Counted from the first letter of the stretch, positions 17,308 through 25,559 are shown. The stretch: DNA of 64,000 nucleotides from Chelatococcus asaccharovorans (GCF_003201475.1 NZ_QJJK01000008.1:1-64000), one strand, 5' to 3'. The notes: generated from the letters alone by a model not told the origin. A program made the numbers and translations.

Positions 17308-17943
17308 TCAGCCGCTGAGTTCGACAAGGGGAATCTTCGGAATGCTGCCGGCCGTGAAGGCAGCGAGATCCACCTCGAGCCGGTCGATGTCGAAGCGAAC
17401 GGGCACGTCGAAGACATAGCCCGCCGTCACGACCTGCCCCGCCGCCGGGGGGGTGGCGAAGGTGACAACGCCCGTGGCCGCGTCGCAGGTGAAGGTTCCG
17501 GCGGACGGCTCGACACCGTCGATGGCAACCCGCACGGAACCCGCGACAGGCTTCGTGATGCGGCGCACATAGGGGTCATGGACCGCGCCATAGGTCTTGA
17601 CGAGTGGGAAGGCCAGGCGCGCGCCGTCGCCCTGCCCGATCACCTGATCGGTGGGCTGGGGCGTCAGCGACGGGGCGCAGGATTTGCCGTCCAGCCGGTC
17701 GTGCCAGCGAAAGCCGAACAGACGGCCGCGGCGCTCCTCGAAAAAGGTGAGCACCGCCGCCAGCGCGTCGAGCGACTTCACGCCGTAGCCCGCATCATAG
17801 CGGCGGAGGGAATGCGCCCAGCGCGCGTTGCGGTGCTCATGGCCGGAGCCGAGCGTGACGACGTCGGTGCGCCATTCCGGCCCCCCGCTCGCGGCCAGGG
17901 CGACATCGAGCGGGAAACGGATGTCATGGAAATCATCGGGCAT
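17308..17943 (-). CDS. GTA distal tail protein, DUF2460 (RcGTA g12)
   Basis: 211 aa, matching DUF2460/TIGR02217. Conserved blocks are FHDIRFPLDVALAASGGPEW, TLGSGHEHRNARWAHSLRRYDAG and FFEERRGRLFGFRWHD. In RcGTA this protein forms the distal ring connecting the tail tube to the hub. It lies between the tape measure and hub genes, 17 bp before the latter. Intact length. Confidence 0.93.
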   Translation of the reverse strand: MPDDFHDIRFPLDVALAASGGPEWRTDVVTLGSGHEHRNARWAHSLRRYDAGYGVKSLDALAAVLTFFEERRGRLFGFRWHDRLDGKSCAPSLTPQPTDQVIGQGDGARLAFPLVKTYGAVHDPYVRRITKPVAGSVRVAIDGVEPSAGTFTCDAATGVVTFATPPAAGQVVTAGYVFDVPVRFDIDRLEVDLAAFTAGSIPKIPLVELSG

Positions 17944-17952
17944 GGAGGCTCC

Positions 17953-18552
17953 TCACAGGGCGCGCTGGCCGCGTGCCACGGCGCGCGCAAGGGCGGCCGA
18001 GACCTGCGTCTCCGACCGGCGGAAGCTTTCGGCGTCGCTGGTGGCGATATTCACGACGACGTTTGTGGTGGGCGAAGACCCGGAAGCAGCGACCCCGAGC
18101 CGGCCATCGGCTCCGCGCGCGAGGGGGAGGATCGCCTCCGGGCCGCTCTCACCCATGAGCCCGACACCGCCCTGCATGGGGAAATAGGTCGGCGTCGCGA
18201 CAACGCCGCCGGTGGCGAAGGGCCTGACGCGGCCCCCATCGAAGACATTGCCCATGGCGTTGAGCGACAGCCCGCCAAGCAGCGAGCTCCCCCCCGTCGT
18301 CACGAGGCTTTCAAGCCCGGATGTGAGCGCCTCTCCGAGCGGCTTGAGTGCGGCCTTCAGGCCGATCTCGGTCAGCCGCGAGCCGACATTGCGCAGCACA
18401 TCCTCCAACTGGCGGCTGCCTGACGCCGCCTTGGCGAAGGAATCGCTGATCGACCGGCCGAACTGGCGTGAAAGGCTGTCGAGGTCCTTGACGGCATCAC
18501 GGGCATCGGCCAGCGCCGTGACGTCGTCAGCCTGCAGGTAGCTGTCCGCCAT
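17953..18552 (-). CDS. Short tape-measure protein (RcGTA g11)
   Basis: 199 aa from ATG 18552, chosen because AAGGAG lies 8 nt upstream; an ATG 6 nt earlier (18558) is too close to it. Helical N-terminal half (SRQFGRSISDSFAKAASG, about 29-46) and Gly-rich C-terminal part (ATGGVVATPTYFPMQGGVGLMGESG), the typical end of phage tape-measure proteins. The small size fits the short tail of GTA particles. The gene follows a tail chaperone gene, as in RcGTA. Confidence 0.87.
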   Translation of the reverse strand: MADSYLQADDVTALADARDAVKDLDSLSRQFGRSISDSFAKAASGSRQLEDVLRNVGSRLTEIGLKAALKPLGEALTSGLESLVTTGGSSLLGGLSLNAMGNVFDGGRVRPFATGGVVATPTYFPMQGGVGLMGESGPEAILPLARGADGRLGVAASGSSPTTNVVVNIATSDAESFRRSETQVSAALARAVARGQRAL

Positions 18553-18554
18553 GA

Positions 18555-18818
18555 TCATCGCTCCTTTGCAAGGTCGTGCGGCCCGGCCTCATCAGGGAAG
18601 GCCGCCATGAGTTGCGCGAGCCGCTCCCGGCCGAGTGGAGTGGAACGCAAGCCGCGCCCCGTGTGCCCCTCGATGGCGGCGGCGAGCTCGCGCGGCGTCA
18701 TCGCCCAGAATTCAGCGGGCGCCAGCCGCAGGACGCCGAGGCCGAAAGCCATCACCGCGTCCCAGGGCAGCGGGGCGGGCGTCGACGGCTCGGCTCGGCG
18801 GCGTCCTGCGGCGCTCAA
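18555..18818 (-). CDS. Tail assembly chaperone-like protein, rcc01693 family (g10.1)
   Basis: 87 aa from a TTG start that overlaps the g10 stop by 4 nt (TTGA). PWDAVMAFGLGVLRLAPAEFWAMTPRELAAAIEG is the hallmark of the small phage chaperone family TIGR02216/DUF2376 located just before the tape measure. Its role is presumably in tail-tube assembly. The TTG start plus overlap suggests low, coupled expression relative to g10. Confidence 0.85.
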   Translation of the reverse strand: MSAAGRRRAEPSTPAPLPWDAVMAFGLGVLRLAPAEFWAMTPRELAAAIEGHTGRGLRSTPLGRERLAQLMAAFPDEAGPHDLAKER

Positions 18819-19183
18819 GGGTTTGCGGTGGCCTCAACCGGCTGAGGCTTCGCCGCGCCGAAGGCGGCCGCGAGCAGATTCGCCACGCAGCGCGCGTAAG
18901 TGTCGAGATTGCCGGCGACAGGCAGGCTCGCCACCTCGTCATCGGAGAGAGTGCTGCCGCCGCCACGCAGGCCGGCGCCGAGAATCCTGACGATGTCCCG
19001 GGCGGACAGCCGTCCCTCCGCGAGCCGGCGGCCGAGCATGGCAAGATCGTCCGCGCCGAAGGCGGTCTCCAGCTCGGCGAGCGCCCCGAGCGTCAGGCAG
19101 AGGACGTGGCGCCGGCCATCGAGCTCGGCCTCGATCTCGCCCCGGTGGCGGTTGGCCCATCGTGCGGTCATCACCGGCCTCAT
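18815..19183 (-). CDS. GTA tail assembly chaperone GTA_Gp10 family (g10)
   Basis: 122 aa. RHRGEIEAELDGRRHVLCLTLGALAELETAFGADDL is the typical N-terminus of the GTA gp10/Phage_TAC_11 family. It overlaps the tail-tube gene upstream and the g10.1 gene downstream by 4 nt each. Inferred to work with g10.1 as the analogue of the two tail chaperones of siphophages; here the two are separate genes, and I see no frameshift site. Confidence 0.88.
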   Translation of the reverse strand: MRPVMTARWANRHRGEIEAELDGRRHVLCLTLGALAELETAFGADDLAMLGRRLAEGRLSARDIVRILGAGLRGGGSTLSDDEVASLPVAGNLDTYARCVANLLAAAFGAAKPQPVEATANP

Positions 19184-19590
19184 GACGCGGTGAAGGTCAG
19201 GGCGCCGGCCGACTCAAGCGCAAGCGTGAAGGTGACTTCCGCCGCGTGCTCTCCGGAATATTCGAGCGAGAGGATCTGAAACGGGCCCTCGATGACGCCA
19301 AAATCCGGGATCACCACCTGCCAGCTCAGGATGAGCGCATCGAAGAAGATCTGCCGCACGCGCTCGTCGGAGGCTTCATCCTTGAAGACGCCGGCGCCCG
19401 CGATGCTGGCCCGGCGCACGCCGGCCCCCGCGAGGAGCTCGCGCCAGCGCCCGGCCGATTGCTGGTGGGTGATGTCCACGGTCTCGGCGTTGAAGGCCAG
19501 CCGGTTGCTGCGCAAGCCGGCCACGGTCACGAAGCCGGATGGCTCCCCCGCCACCTTCAGCAGGAGGTCCTTGCCTTTCTGGGCGCTCAT
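19180..19590 (-). CDS. Major tail protein, TP901-1 type (RcGTA g9)
   Basis: 136 aa from ATG 19590 (GAGGA about 9 nt upstream; an in-frame TTG two codons earlier is less likely). SAQKGKDLLLKV ... TVAGLRSNRLAFNAETVDITHQ is the standard TP901-1-like tail-tube signature. It builds the stacked rings of the tail tube. A gap of 67 bp to the DUF3168 gene upstream gives room for an internal promoter or processing site for this high-copy protein. Confidence 0.93.
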   Translation of the reverse strand: MSAQKGKDLLLKVAGEPSGFVTVAGLRSNRLAFNAETVDITHQQSAGRWRELLAGAGVRRASIAGAGVFKDEASDERVRQIFFDALILSWQVVIPDFGVIEGPFQILSLEYSGEHAAEVTFTLALESAGALTFTAS

Positions 19591-19657
19591 GTTCAATCGT
19601 CCTCACGCATGGGAGTTTTTTGGGGGATGGGCAATTCGGGGATCGGAATTTCGGGGA

Positions 19658-20110
19658 TCAGGGACCAGCGAGACATTCGGTCACGGCGCGCAGCCGCACG
19701 GTCACGCGGGCGAGGTCGGCGCGCTCGTCGCGGCGTGTCTCCGATGACGTGAAGCGGAGATTGATCAGGCGATGCCCCTCGAGCGGAAGGGACGCGTCAT
19801 GCAGCAGTCGCTCGATGCGCGCCGCGGCGGCGAGTGCCGGCCGTGCGCCCCCCGTCTTCGACCAGACCGTCAGGCTGATGTCCTGCTCGTGGCCGCGGTC
19901 CGTCATGGTCGACCAGTCGCGGCAGCGGACCTCGCCGAACACCACGAAGACCCCCGTGGCGGCACGCGGGACCGCATCGTGGATGCGGGCGCCGCCGAGA
20001 AGACCGGTGAGGTCGGCATCGGCCGCGATACAGGTGACGATCGCGCGGCGCAAGGCGAGCACAGGGCTCGCCAGTTCAGCCGGCGTCGGATCACCCACGG
20101 GATCGCTCAT
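19658..20110 (-). CDS. DUF3168 tail terminator-like protein (RcGTA g8)
   Basis: 150 aa, DUF3168. ALRRAIVTCIAADADLTGLLGGARIHDAVP is the family N-terminus, and GHEQDISLTVWSKTGG and LRFTSSETRRDERADLARVTVRLRAV are also conserved. It corresponds to the tail terminator/completion protein between head and tail. It overlaps the g7 stop by 4 nt. Confidence 0.9.
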   Translation of the reverse strand: MSDPVGDPTPAELASPVLALRRAIVTCIAADADLTGLLGGARIHDAVPRAATGVFVVFGEVRCRDWSTMTDRGHEQDISLTVWSKTGGARPALAAAARIERLLHDASLPLEGHRLINLRFTSSETRRDERADLARVTVRLRAVTECLAGP

Positions 20111-20436
20111 GGTGTCACCTCCTCGACGACGCAGACGAGCCGGCGCCGCCGACCGTCGGGGTCTGCCGCACTCAGGACGGCCAACAGGCGTCTGCCGTCA
20201 CGAAACCGGCAGTTGCCGGTGACGTCGCCGCGCCAGCGCAGCGTCACGCGATAGGTCATGGCGAGTTCGCGGCGGTCGCTGCGATCCCGCTCGCTCGAGA
20301 TGGCCTGCGACCGCTCCACGGCCGCCCATAGCCGGGCAATTCTGCACCAGCGCCGCGTGAAGCCACCGACATCATCCGGCGTATCGACCGCTCTCTCCAA
20401 CGTAAGGGGGCGGCTCATCCTGCCGATATCCGCCAT
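20107..20436 (-). CDS. Head-tail adaptor/stopper protein (RcGTA g7)
   Basis: 109 aa of the phage head-tail joining (gp16/SPP1-like) family: RPLTLERAVDTPDDVGGFTRRW, WAAVERSQ and MTYRVTLRWRGDVT. An internal ATG at codon 7 is an alternative start. It begins 1 nt after the g6 stop, within a tightly packed set g6-g7-g8, and would seal the head after packaging. Confidence 0.88.
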   Translation of the reverse strand: MADIGRMSRPLTLERAVDTPDDVGGFTRRWCRIARLWAAVERSQAISSERDRSDRRELAMTYRVTLRWRGDVTGNCRFRDGRRLLAVLSAADPDGRRRRLVCVVEEVTP

Positions 20437-20437
20437 C

Positions 20438-21001
20438 TCAGAGCCTCATCGGGCGATAGGGCGCGAGCAAAGCCGCGACCTCGGCCGGCAGAGAGGCGGC
20501 GGCGGCCGAATCGCCCCGGCGCTCGTACCAGCCCGCCGCGAGCTGGCGGAGCGCCTGGCGCATCGGCATCGGCACGCGCTCGGGGTCGGCGCCATAGCCG
20601 ACGACGAGGTCGAGCTCGATCCCATTGGTGGCGACGCCAGGCGTCGGCACATCCGGGCCAAGTCCGATGCGGCCGGCGCCGGAAAGCACGTCCACGACGA
20701 AATAGCCGGGCGGCACGGTCTGCAGACTGCCGCCGGCGTCGGCGACACGGGCTGCCGCGAGCCCAAGCAACGGACCGAGCGGCACACGCAGCATGCGGCC
20801 CGGCGGCCAGCGATCCAGCACGAGCCGCCAGGTCTGGCGCATCATCAGGCGGCCTGTGGCAGTCTCGATCGCGGCGCGCGCCGCAGTGATCAGCGAGGCG
20901 ATCAGATCGTCTTCGCCATCCTCGCAGACGCGCAGATAGGTTTTCATATCAGCGAGCGAGACGGGCTCCTGCGCCGGCCCCTCGATCAATGTCGCAGTCA
21001 T
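20438..21001 (-). CDS. Head-tail connector protein (RcGTA g6)
   Basis: 187 aa. The N-terminal half (PVSLADMKTYLRVCEDGEDDLIASLITAARAAIETATGRLM) is the helical head-tail connector of HK97 gp6/phiE125 gp8 type; the C-terminal half is an added domain found in GTA versions. It should follow the capsid gene directly, but here a trypsin-like gene on the plus strand (21106-22056) separates the two. Confidence 0.9.
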   Translation of the reverse strand: MTATLIEGPAQEPVSLADMKTYLRVCEDGEDDLIASLITAARAAIETATGRLMMRQTWRLVLDRWPPGRMLRVPLGPLLGLAAARVADAGGSLQTVPPGYFVVDVLSGAGRIGLGPDVPTPGVATNGIELDLVVGYGADPERVPMPMRQALRQLAAGWYERRGDSAAAASLPAEVAALLAPYRPMRL

Positions 21002-21105
21002 TCACGGCTCCTTGCAGAATCTCGGGGATCGTGCGTTGCCAAATCGACACTTCCCTTCAGCGGCACCGACCCTTAAGCGTGGGCGCGCCGGGAGGGAGCA
21101 GCCGC

Positions 21106-22056
21106 ATGTTTCAGACGAGCGCCAAGCGTGAGCAAAGCGCCAAGCGTGAGCAAGGCGCCAAGCGACAGCTGAGCGCTGAGCGACAGCTGAGCGCCGAGCG
21201 ACAGCCGAGCCCCACCTGCCGCATCGCCGCCGCAGGGGTGGCGCAGCGCGCCTTGCTCAAGGCGGCCTTGCCCAGAACAGTGTTGGCGAAGACGGCTTTG
21301 ACGATCGCCCTCGCGGCGGGATTGTCCGCGATCGCGCGCCCCGCCGACGCGGTGGTCGGCGCGACCGGAAGCGGCGGGCCGCTCGCCGATGCGAGCGTGA
21401 TGGTGCTCGGCTCGCGCGGCAGCGTCTGCTCGGCGGTTGTGGTTGCGCCCGATGCGGTTCTGACGGCCGCGCATTGCGTGACCGGCGCAGACGCCTTCCG
21501 CGTGCATTTCCGCGAGCGGGGCGAGCCCGTCCTCATCGAGCCGCGCACCATCGCCGTCCATCCCGGCTATGTCCCGAACGCGATCCGGACGCGCCAACGC
21601 TCGATCGATCTAGCGCTCGTGCGCCTGCCCGCGCCGCTGCCGGCGCGTTTCACCACGGCAAGCCTCGTCGCCTCCCAGCGCTCTCCCGCGGCGGGGACAT
21701 CGCTCGTTCTCGGCGGCTGGGGGGTCGCCCGCGAGGGGGACGGCGCCTCGAGCGGGACCTTCCGCACCGCGTCACTGGTGGCCGTGGAGCCCTATGGGCC
21801 AAGCCATATCCTCATCTGGGCGGCAGACCCCGCCGGGCGCGGCAAGACCGCTGGTGCCGGCGTTTGCCGGGGGGACTCCGGCGGACCGATCGCCCTTGGC
21901 TCGGGAGGGATCGTCGCCATCAGCACCTGGTCGAAAGGGCCGGGCAAGCAGGAATGCGGCCTCATCAGCCAGGGCGTGCTCGTCGGCCCGCAGCGCGCCT
22001 TCATCGACAGGACGCTGGCGGGCTGGGGCCGACGCGCAAGCTGGGTTGGGGAATGA
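21106..22056 (+). CDS. Trypsin-like (S1) serine protease, exported
   Basis: 316 aa from ATG 21106, with GGAGGGAG about 7 nt upstream. Catalytic triad: His123 in LTAAHC, Asp169 in SIDLALVRL and Ser258 in RGDSGGP. A hydrophobic segment at about 62-82 ending ARPADA looks like a signal peptide, but it is preceded by about 60 residues including five imperfect hexapeptide repeats. If the real start is downstream (for example GTG near 21238), the repeats would be untranslated leader. The gene lies antisense inside the GTA cluster, 6 bp from the capsid stop. Probable periplasmic or secreted protease; a link to GTA maturation is untested. Confidence 0.82.
   Translation: MFQTSAKREQSAKREQGAKRQLSAERQLSAERQPSPTCRIAAAGVAQRALLKAALPRTVLAKTALTIALAAGLSAIARPADAVVGATGSGGPLADASVMVLGSRGSVCSAVVVAPDAVLTAAHCVTGADAFRVHFRERGEPVLIEPRTIAVHPGYVPNAIRTRQRSIDLALVRLPAPLPARFTTASLVASQRSPAAGTSLVLGGWGVAREGDGASSGTFRTASLVAVEPYGPSHILIWAADPAGRGKTAGAGVCRGDSGGPIALGSGGIVAISTWSKGPGKQECGLISQGVLVGPQRAFIDRTLAGWGRRASWVGE
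21119..21208 (+). repeat. Five 18-bp tandem repeats at the 5' end of the trypsin-like gene
   Basis: Units at 21119-21136, 21137-21154, 21155-21172, 21173-21190 and 21191-21208 follow the pattern GCGCCAAGCG followed by TGAGCAA or ACAGCTGA. In the plus-strand reading they encode (S/G)AKREQ-like and SAERQL-like hexapeptides. Copy number could vary between strains. Confidence 0.85.
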
Positions 22057-22062
22057 ACCGCG

Positions 22063-23322
22063 TCAGCTCGCGGCGAATTTCAGGAGCTTGATGGCCGCGA
22101 AATCCTGCACGCCGCCACCCACACGCTTGGTGGTGTAGAACAGCACATAGGGCTTCGACGAGAAGGGATCGCGCAGGACGCGGACGCCCGCGCGGTCCAC
22201 CACGAGATAGCCACGCCGGAAGTCGCCGAAGGCGATCGACAGGCTGCCCGCCGCGATATCCGGCATGTCCTCGGCCTCGACGACGGGGAAGGACATCAAG
22301 GTCGCGGACTGTCCGGCTGAGGCCGGCGGCTGCCAGAGATAATTGCCCTGGCTGTCCTTGAATTTGCGGATCGCGCTCTGCGTCTTGCGGTTCATCACGA
22401 AGGTCGCATTCTGGCGATAGCCGGCCTTCAGCGCATAGATCAGATCGATCAGGATGTCGGAGGGATTGCTCGCCGCGAAGGCCGCATCGACACCGGTCGA
22501 CACCGTGCCGAGCTTGCCCCAGATCCAGCTTGCATCGGCAACCGTGTCATAGGCCAGGAAGCCCTTCGGCTTGTTGGTGCCATCGCCGGTCACGAAGGCT
22601 GTGCCCTCCTGCTCGGCGAAGACCGTTTCCACCTCGTCCGCGAGCCACTGCTCGATATCGACGACGGCATCGTCGAGCAGCGTCTGGGTGGCCGCCGGCA
22701 TGGCATAGAGCTCCATTGCCGGGAAATTCAGCTCTGCCAGGCCCGGCGACGCGGTCTGCGGCCGCGCGGCCGTCTCAGCCACCCAGCCGGACGCCGGCCC
22801 GGTCGTCGAGAAGGCACGCTTGTAGAGGCCACCGGAAATGACGCGGTTCGCCGCAATGGCACGGATCGGCGAGATCGTGGCGAGACGCCGCAGCACCTCG
22901 CGCTCGACATTGGTCGGCACGAGATAGCCCCCGTCGGGGCCGGAGCCGGCCGACAGGGCCTTCGATTCCAACGCCTTGAGGCCGCCCGCCTCGCCGGATT
23001 TCATATAGCCGGTGAAGGCAACCTTGTGCTCCTGCGCCGCCGCGTCCTCGACGCCCTCTCCCGCCGCAGGCGCGCCGAGCGCCGGGCGTCGCGCGGCCAG
23101 CGTCAAACGGTCGAGCCGGCGCTTGGTCTCGTCCAGCGCCTGGTCGATGCGGCCGAGCTTCTCCTCCGTCACCACATCAACGCCGAGGCGGCCTTCGATC
23201 TCGCTGAGCCGACTGTCGTTGGTCTCGCGGAACGCCTCGAAGGTCGTGGCGAAATCGGCGAAGGCGGCCGCGACTTCGGCGCCTGCGGCTTTCGTTTCGG
23301 GTGCGGTCAGATCCGTATGCAT
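22063..23322 (-). CDS. Major capsid protein, HK97 fold (RcGTA g5)
   Basis: 419 aa. An N-terminal helical delta/scaffold region (about 1-105, coiled-coil-like with RLSEIEGRLGVDVVTEEKLGRIDQALDETKRRL) would be removed by the prohead protease. The HK97 capsid domain follows (SAGSGPDGGYLVPTNVE ... GWVAETAARPQT ... FVTGDGTNKPKGFL). It overlaps the protease gene by 16 bp. Intact length and typical delta domain argue for a functional GTA head. Confidence 0.95.
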   Translation of the reverse strand: MHTDLTAPETKAAGAEVAAAFADFATTFEAFRETNDSRLSEIEGRLGVDVVTEEKLGRIDQALDETKRRLDRLTLAARRPALGAPAAGEGVEDAAAQEHKVAFTGYMKSGEAGGLKALESKALSAGSGPDGGYLVPTNVEREVLRRLATISPIRAIAANRVISGGLYKRAFSTTGPASGWVAETAARPQTASPGLAELNFPAMELYAMPAATQTLLDDAVVDIEQWLADEVETVFAEQEGTAFVTGDGTNKPKGFLAYDTVADASWIWGKLGTVSTGVDAAFAASNPSDILIDLIYALKAGYRQNATFVMNRKTQSAIRKFKDSQGNYLWQPPASAGQSATLMSFPVVEAEDMPDIAAGSLSIAFGDFRRGYLVVDRAGVRVLRDPFSSKPYVLFYTTKRVGGGVQDFAAIKLLKFAAS

Positions 23323-23900
23323 GCAATCGTTCCTTGTGAATTCAGAGAGGCGGAAAGCCGCGTCGAGGCCGCGCGGATGACGGCGGCAAGATCAGGCGGG
23401 CGGGTGTCTGCGATCGCCCTTGGCAACGGGCCACGCTTGACGCTGCCGACGCGGGCGCCGGGCAGCATCGGGAAGGTGACGAGGGAGATTTCCCACAGAT
23501 CGAGCCGGGCGATGTGGCGCAAACCATCCCGCGGATCGGTCCGCGCCCGTTCGACGCGAAAGCCGATCGAGAGGCCGTCCACCGCGCCATCGCGCATCAG
23601 CGCATGGATCTCACGGGCTCGCGCCACGGCGAGGTTGAGTTGTCCGCGCACCTTCAATCCGCGTGCGTCCTCGCCCACGGCAAGCCAGCGGCCGATCGGC
23701 TCGCCCGGATCGTGCTGCCAGAGAAGCTTGACCCCCTGGGCGCCGCGACGGCCGAGACTGTCGCGGAACGCCCCGCGCTCCACCACGTCGCGGCCGAGGT
23801 CGGGGACGCCGAAAAGGCTGGCGTAGCCCTCGAACAGACCGGGTGCTTGAGCAGCCGCGAGCAGTTTCACCGCGGGCGCTGCGTGCAAGATCGACTTCAC
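23307..23900 (-). CDS. Prohead protease, HK97 type (RcGTA g4)
   Basis: 197 aa from GTG 23900, which overlaps the stop of a 49-aa upstream gene by 4 nt (GTGA). The U35/HK97 protease core shows LFEGYASLFGVPDLGRDVVERGAF, the catalytic-His region LLWQHDPGEPIGRW and the Ser region DGLSIGFRV. The frame stays open further upstream, but that part overlaps the small coupled gene and lacks protease features. It cleaves the capsid delta domain during head maturation. Confidence 0.9.
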   Translation of the reverse strand: MKSILHAAPAVKLLAAAQAPGLFEGYASLFGVPDLGRDVVERGAFRDSLGRRGAQGVKLLWQHDPGEPIGRWLAVGEDARGLKVRGQLNLAVARAREIHALMRDGAVDGLSIGFRVERARTDPRDGLRHIARLDLWEISLVTFPMLPGARVGSVKRGPLPRAIADTRPPDLAAVIRAASTRLSASLNSQGTIACIRI

Positions 23901-24046
23901 CGGCCGGCCCGGGTCGCCTGCCGGCGCAATCCCGCCTCCAGCTGTTCGAGAATACGCACGAAGGTGGCGATCGCCTCGTCCGGCTTGAGCTGCCGGCGGG
24001 CAGGTCGTGGAGCCGGGCGGTCCGGCCGCACAGGTGAGGCACTCAT
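23897..24046 (-). CDS. 49-aa GTA small head-region protein
   Basis: Short gene between g3.5 and the protease. ATG 24046 is preceded by a strong AAGGAG at 24055-24060 and overlaps the previous stop (TGATG); its own stop overlaps the protease GTG (GTGA). The product is Pro/Arg-rich at the N-terminus (MSASPVRPDRPAPRPARRQ) and then one amphipathic helix (KPDEAIATFVRILEQLEAGL). Tight coupling on both sides makes it a real gene in my judgement. Function unknown; possibly a head assembly factor. Confidence 0.72.
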   Translation of the reverse strand: MSASPVRPDRPAPRPARRQLKPDEAIATFVRILEQLEAGLRRQATRAGR

Positions 24047-24297
24047 CAATGGGTCTCCTTGCTGGCTTCAGTGGTCGGCTCGACCGGGGCTTCGGTGCAG
24101 GCCCCGCTGTGAGGCTCGGCCGAATGGCGAAGGTTGAAACGGGCGAGCTCACCGACGAAGGCATCGAACCGCCGGTTCGCGGCGCTGAGCTCGCGCAGGA
24201 TGAGGGCGAGGAAAGTCGAGGCGCCGCTCGCCCACAGAAAGAGGGCGAGATGCGCGAGATCACCCCGCGCGATGAAAGTCTCGATGATGCTGGCCAT
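24046..24297 (-). CDS. Small GTA protein between portal and protease (g3.5 position)
   Basis: 83 aa from ATG 24297, with GGAGG 6 nt upstream. A short N-terminal helix is followed by a hydrophobic segment (LAHLALFLWASGASTFLALIL, about 14-34), a charged helix and a polar Thr/Glu-rich tail. Its position corresponds to RcGTA g3.5, a small gene between portal and protease. It could be a membrane-associated head assembly or export factor; family not confirmed. Confidence 0.7.
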   Translation of the reverse strand: MASIIETFIARGDLAHLALFLWASGASTFLALILRELSAANRRFDAFVGELARFNLRHSAEPHSGACTEAPVEPTTEASKETH

Positions 24298-24314
24298 GAC
24301 AGGCCTCCGACGGT

Positions 24315-25511
24315 TCAGCGTTTCGCCGCGCCGTAGCCCGTCGCTGCCCGCTTCTCGTCGCGATCCAGGAAATCGGCCGCGGCAACGCGCCGCCACAGGG
24401 CCTCCCGCTCGCTGGACAAGGCCTCGATGCCGTCGAGATCGGGGATGAGCGTCAGCCCGGGCCTATAGGCAGGCCCAAGCCATTGCGCGACGCTCTGCGC
24501 CGTACGCTTGACGAGCGGGATGACGGCCTGGCGCCAGAAGGCACGGTTGGCCTCGGCAAAATTGGCATAAGTGCTGTCCCCGGGCAGGCCGAGCATCAGC
24601 GGCGGCACGCCGAAGGCGAGCGCGATCTCGCGCGCCGCGGCGGCCTTCGCCTCGATGAAGTCCATGTCCTTGGGCGACAGCGACAGTTGTTTCCAGTCGA
24701 GCCCGCCGTCGAGCAGGAGGGGGCGGCCGGCGTTGGCCGCGCCCTGGAACTGGTCATCGAGCTCGGCCTTCAACCGCTCGAACTGAGCGTCCGTCAGATT
24801 GGTGCCTTGCGGCCCGGCATAGACCAGTGCGCCTGACGGCCGCGCCGCGTTGTCGAGCAGCGCCTTGTTCCAGGCCCCCGCCGCGTTGTGGATGTCGAGC
24901 GCGGTCGCCGCTGCCTCCATCGGCGACAGCCCGTAATGGTCGTCGACCGGATTGAACAGGCTGAGATGCAGGATGGGCGGCAGAGGTTCATCCTGGCGGA
25001 AACGCACCGTGCCGCCGCCGATGGTGTAGTCAAAGGCCTCGGGCCAGCCGTCGGCGCCCGGCACCACACGCATGCGGTCCGGCCTCAGCGCAAAAAGCTC
25101 ACGCGGCTCGCCGTCCAGGGCCACCACTTCGAGATAGGCGTTGCCGGCCACCTGGAGATGGCCGTAGACGGATTCGAGAAAGGCGGCGCCCGCCTCGCGG
25201 GGGTTGGGCCGGGCGAGGAGCGCCAGCAGCGGGTGATCATCGAGCTCGCGGCGTCCGTCATAGGCGAGCCAGGGCACCGAGGCGGCGGCTTCGGCGATCA
25301 GCCGGACGCAGCGATGGACGACGGCGTTGCGCTGAAACCCCTCGCGCGCCAGCGCCCCGTAGTCGCGTGGCGTCCACACCGGCTTGCCCATCTGGTAGAG
25401 GGCGACGAGCGGCCCGACCCGCGAGGCCTTGGCCTCAGGCGGTGCGGCCCCTTCAGGACGCGACGGCGCGTTCACCGCGCGCCCGATGAGGCGGGTGAGA
25501 AAGTTCTGCAT
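24315..25511 (-). CDS. Portal protein, HK97 family (RcGTA g3)
   Basis: 398 aa. The HK97 portal signature is continuous: REGFQRNAVVHRCVRLIAEAAASVPW, HPLLALLARPNP, the AGNAYLEVV strand, HLSLFNPVDDHYGLSPMEAAA, and ALAFGVPPLMLGLPGDSTYANFAEANRAFW near the end. The dodecameric portal forms the packaging vertex. It lies 48 bp after the terminase stop and 17 bp before g3.5. Confidence 0.95.
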   Translation of the reverse strand: MQNFLTRLIGRAVNAPSRPEGAAPPEAKASRVGPLVALYQMGKPVWTPRDYGALAREGFQRNAVVHRCVRLIAEAAASVPWLAYDGRRELDDHPLLALLARPNPREAGAAFLESVYGHLQVAGNAYLEVVALDGEPRELFALRPDRMRVVPGADGWPEAFDYTIGGGTVRFRQDEPLPPILHLSLFNPVDDHYGLSPMEAAATALDIHNAAGAWNKALLDNAARPSGALVYAGPQGTNLTDAQFERLKAELDDQFQGAANAGRPLLLDGGLDWKQLSLSPKDMDFIEAKAAAAREIALAFGVPPLMLGLPGDSTYANFAEANRAFWRQAVIPLVKRTAQSVAQWLGPAYRPGLTLIPDLDGIEALSSEREALWRRVAAADFLDRDEKRAATGYGAAKR

Positions 25512-25559
25512 GAACGGTGCTTTCGGTAAGGCTGTCCTTGAAAAACCGCGGCGGCGCGG

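Noticed and set aside
24047-24263. Extension of the prohead protease frame to about 318 codons
   Set aside because: The extra N-terminus is antisense-like and overlaps two well-coupled small genes; GTG 23900 with GTGA overlap explains the data better.
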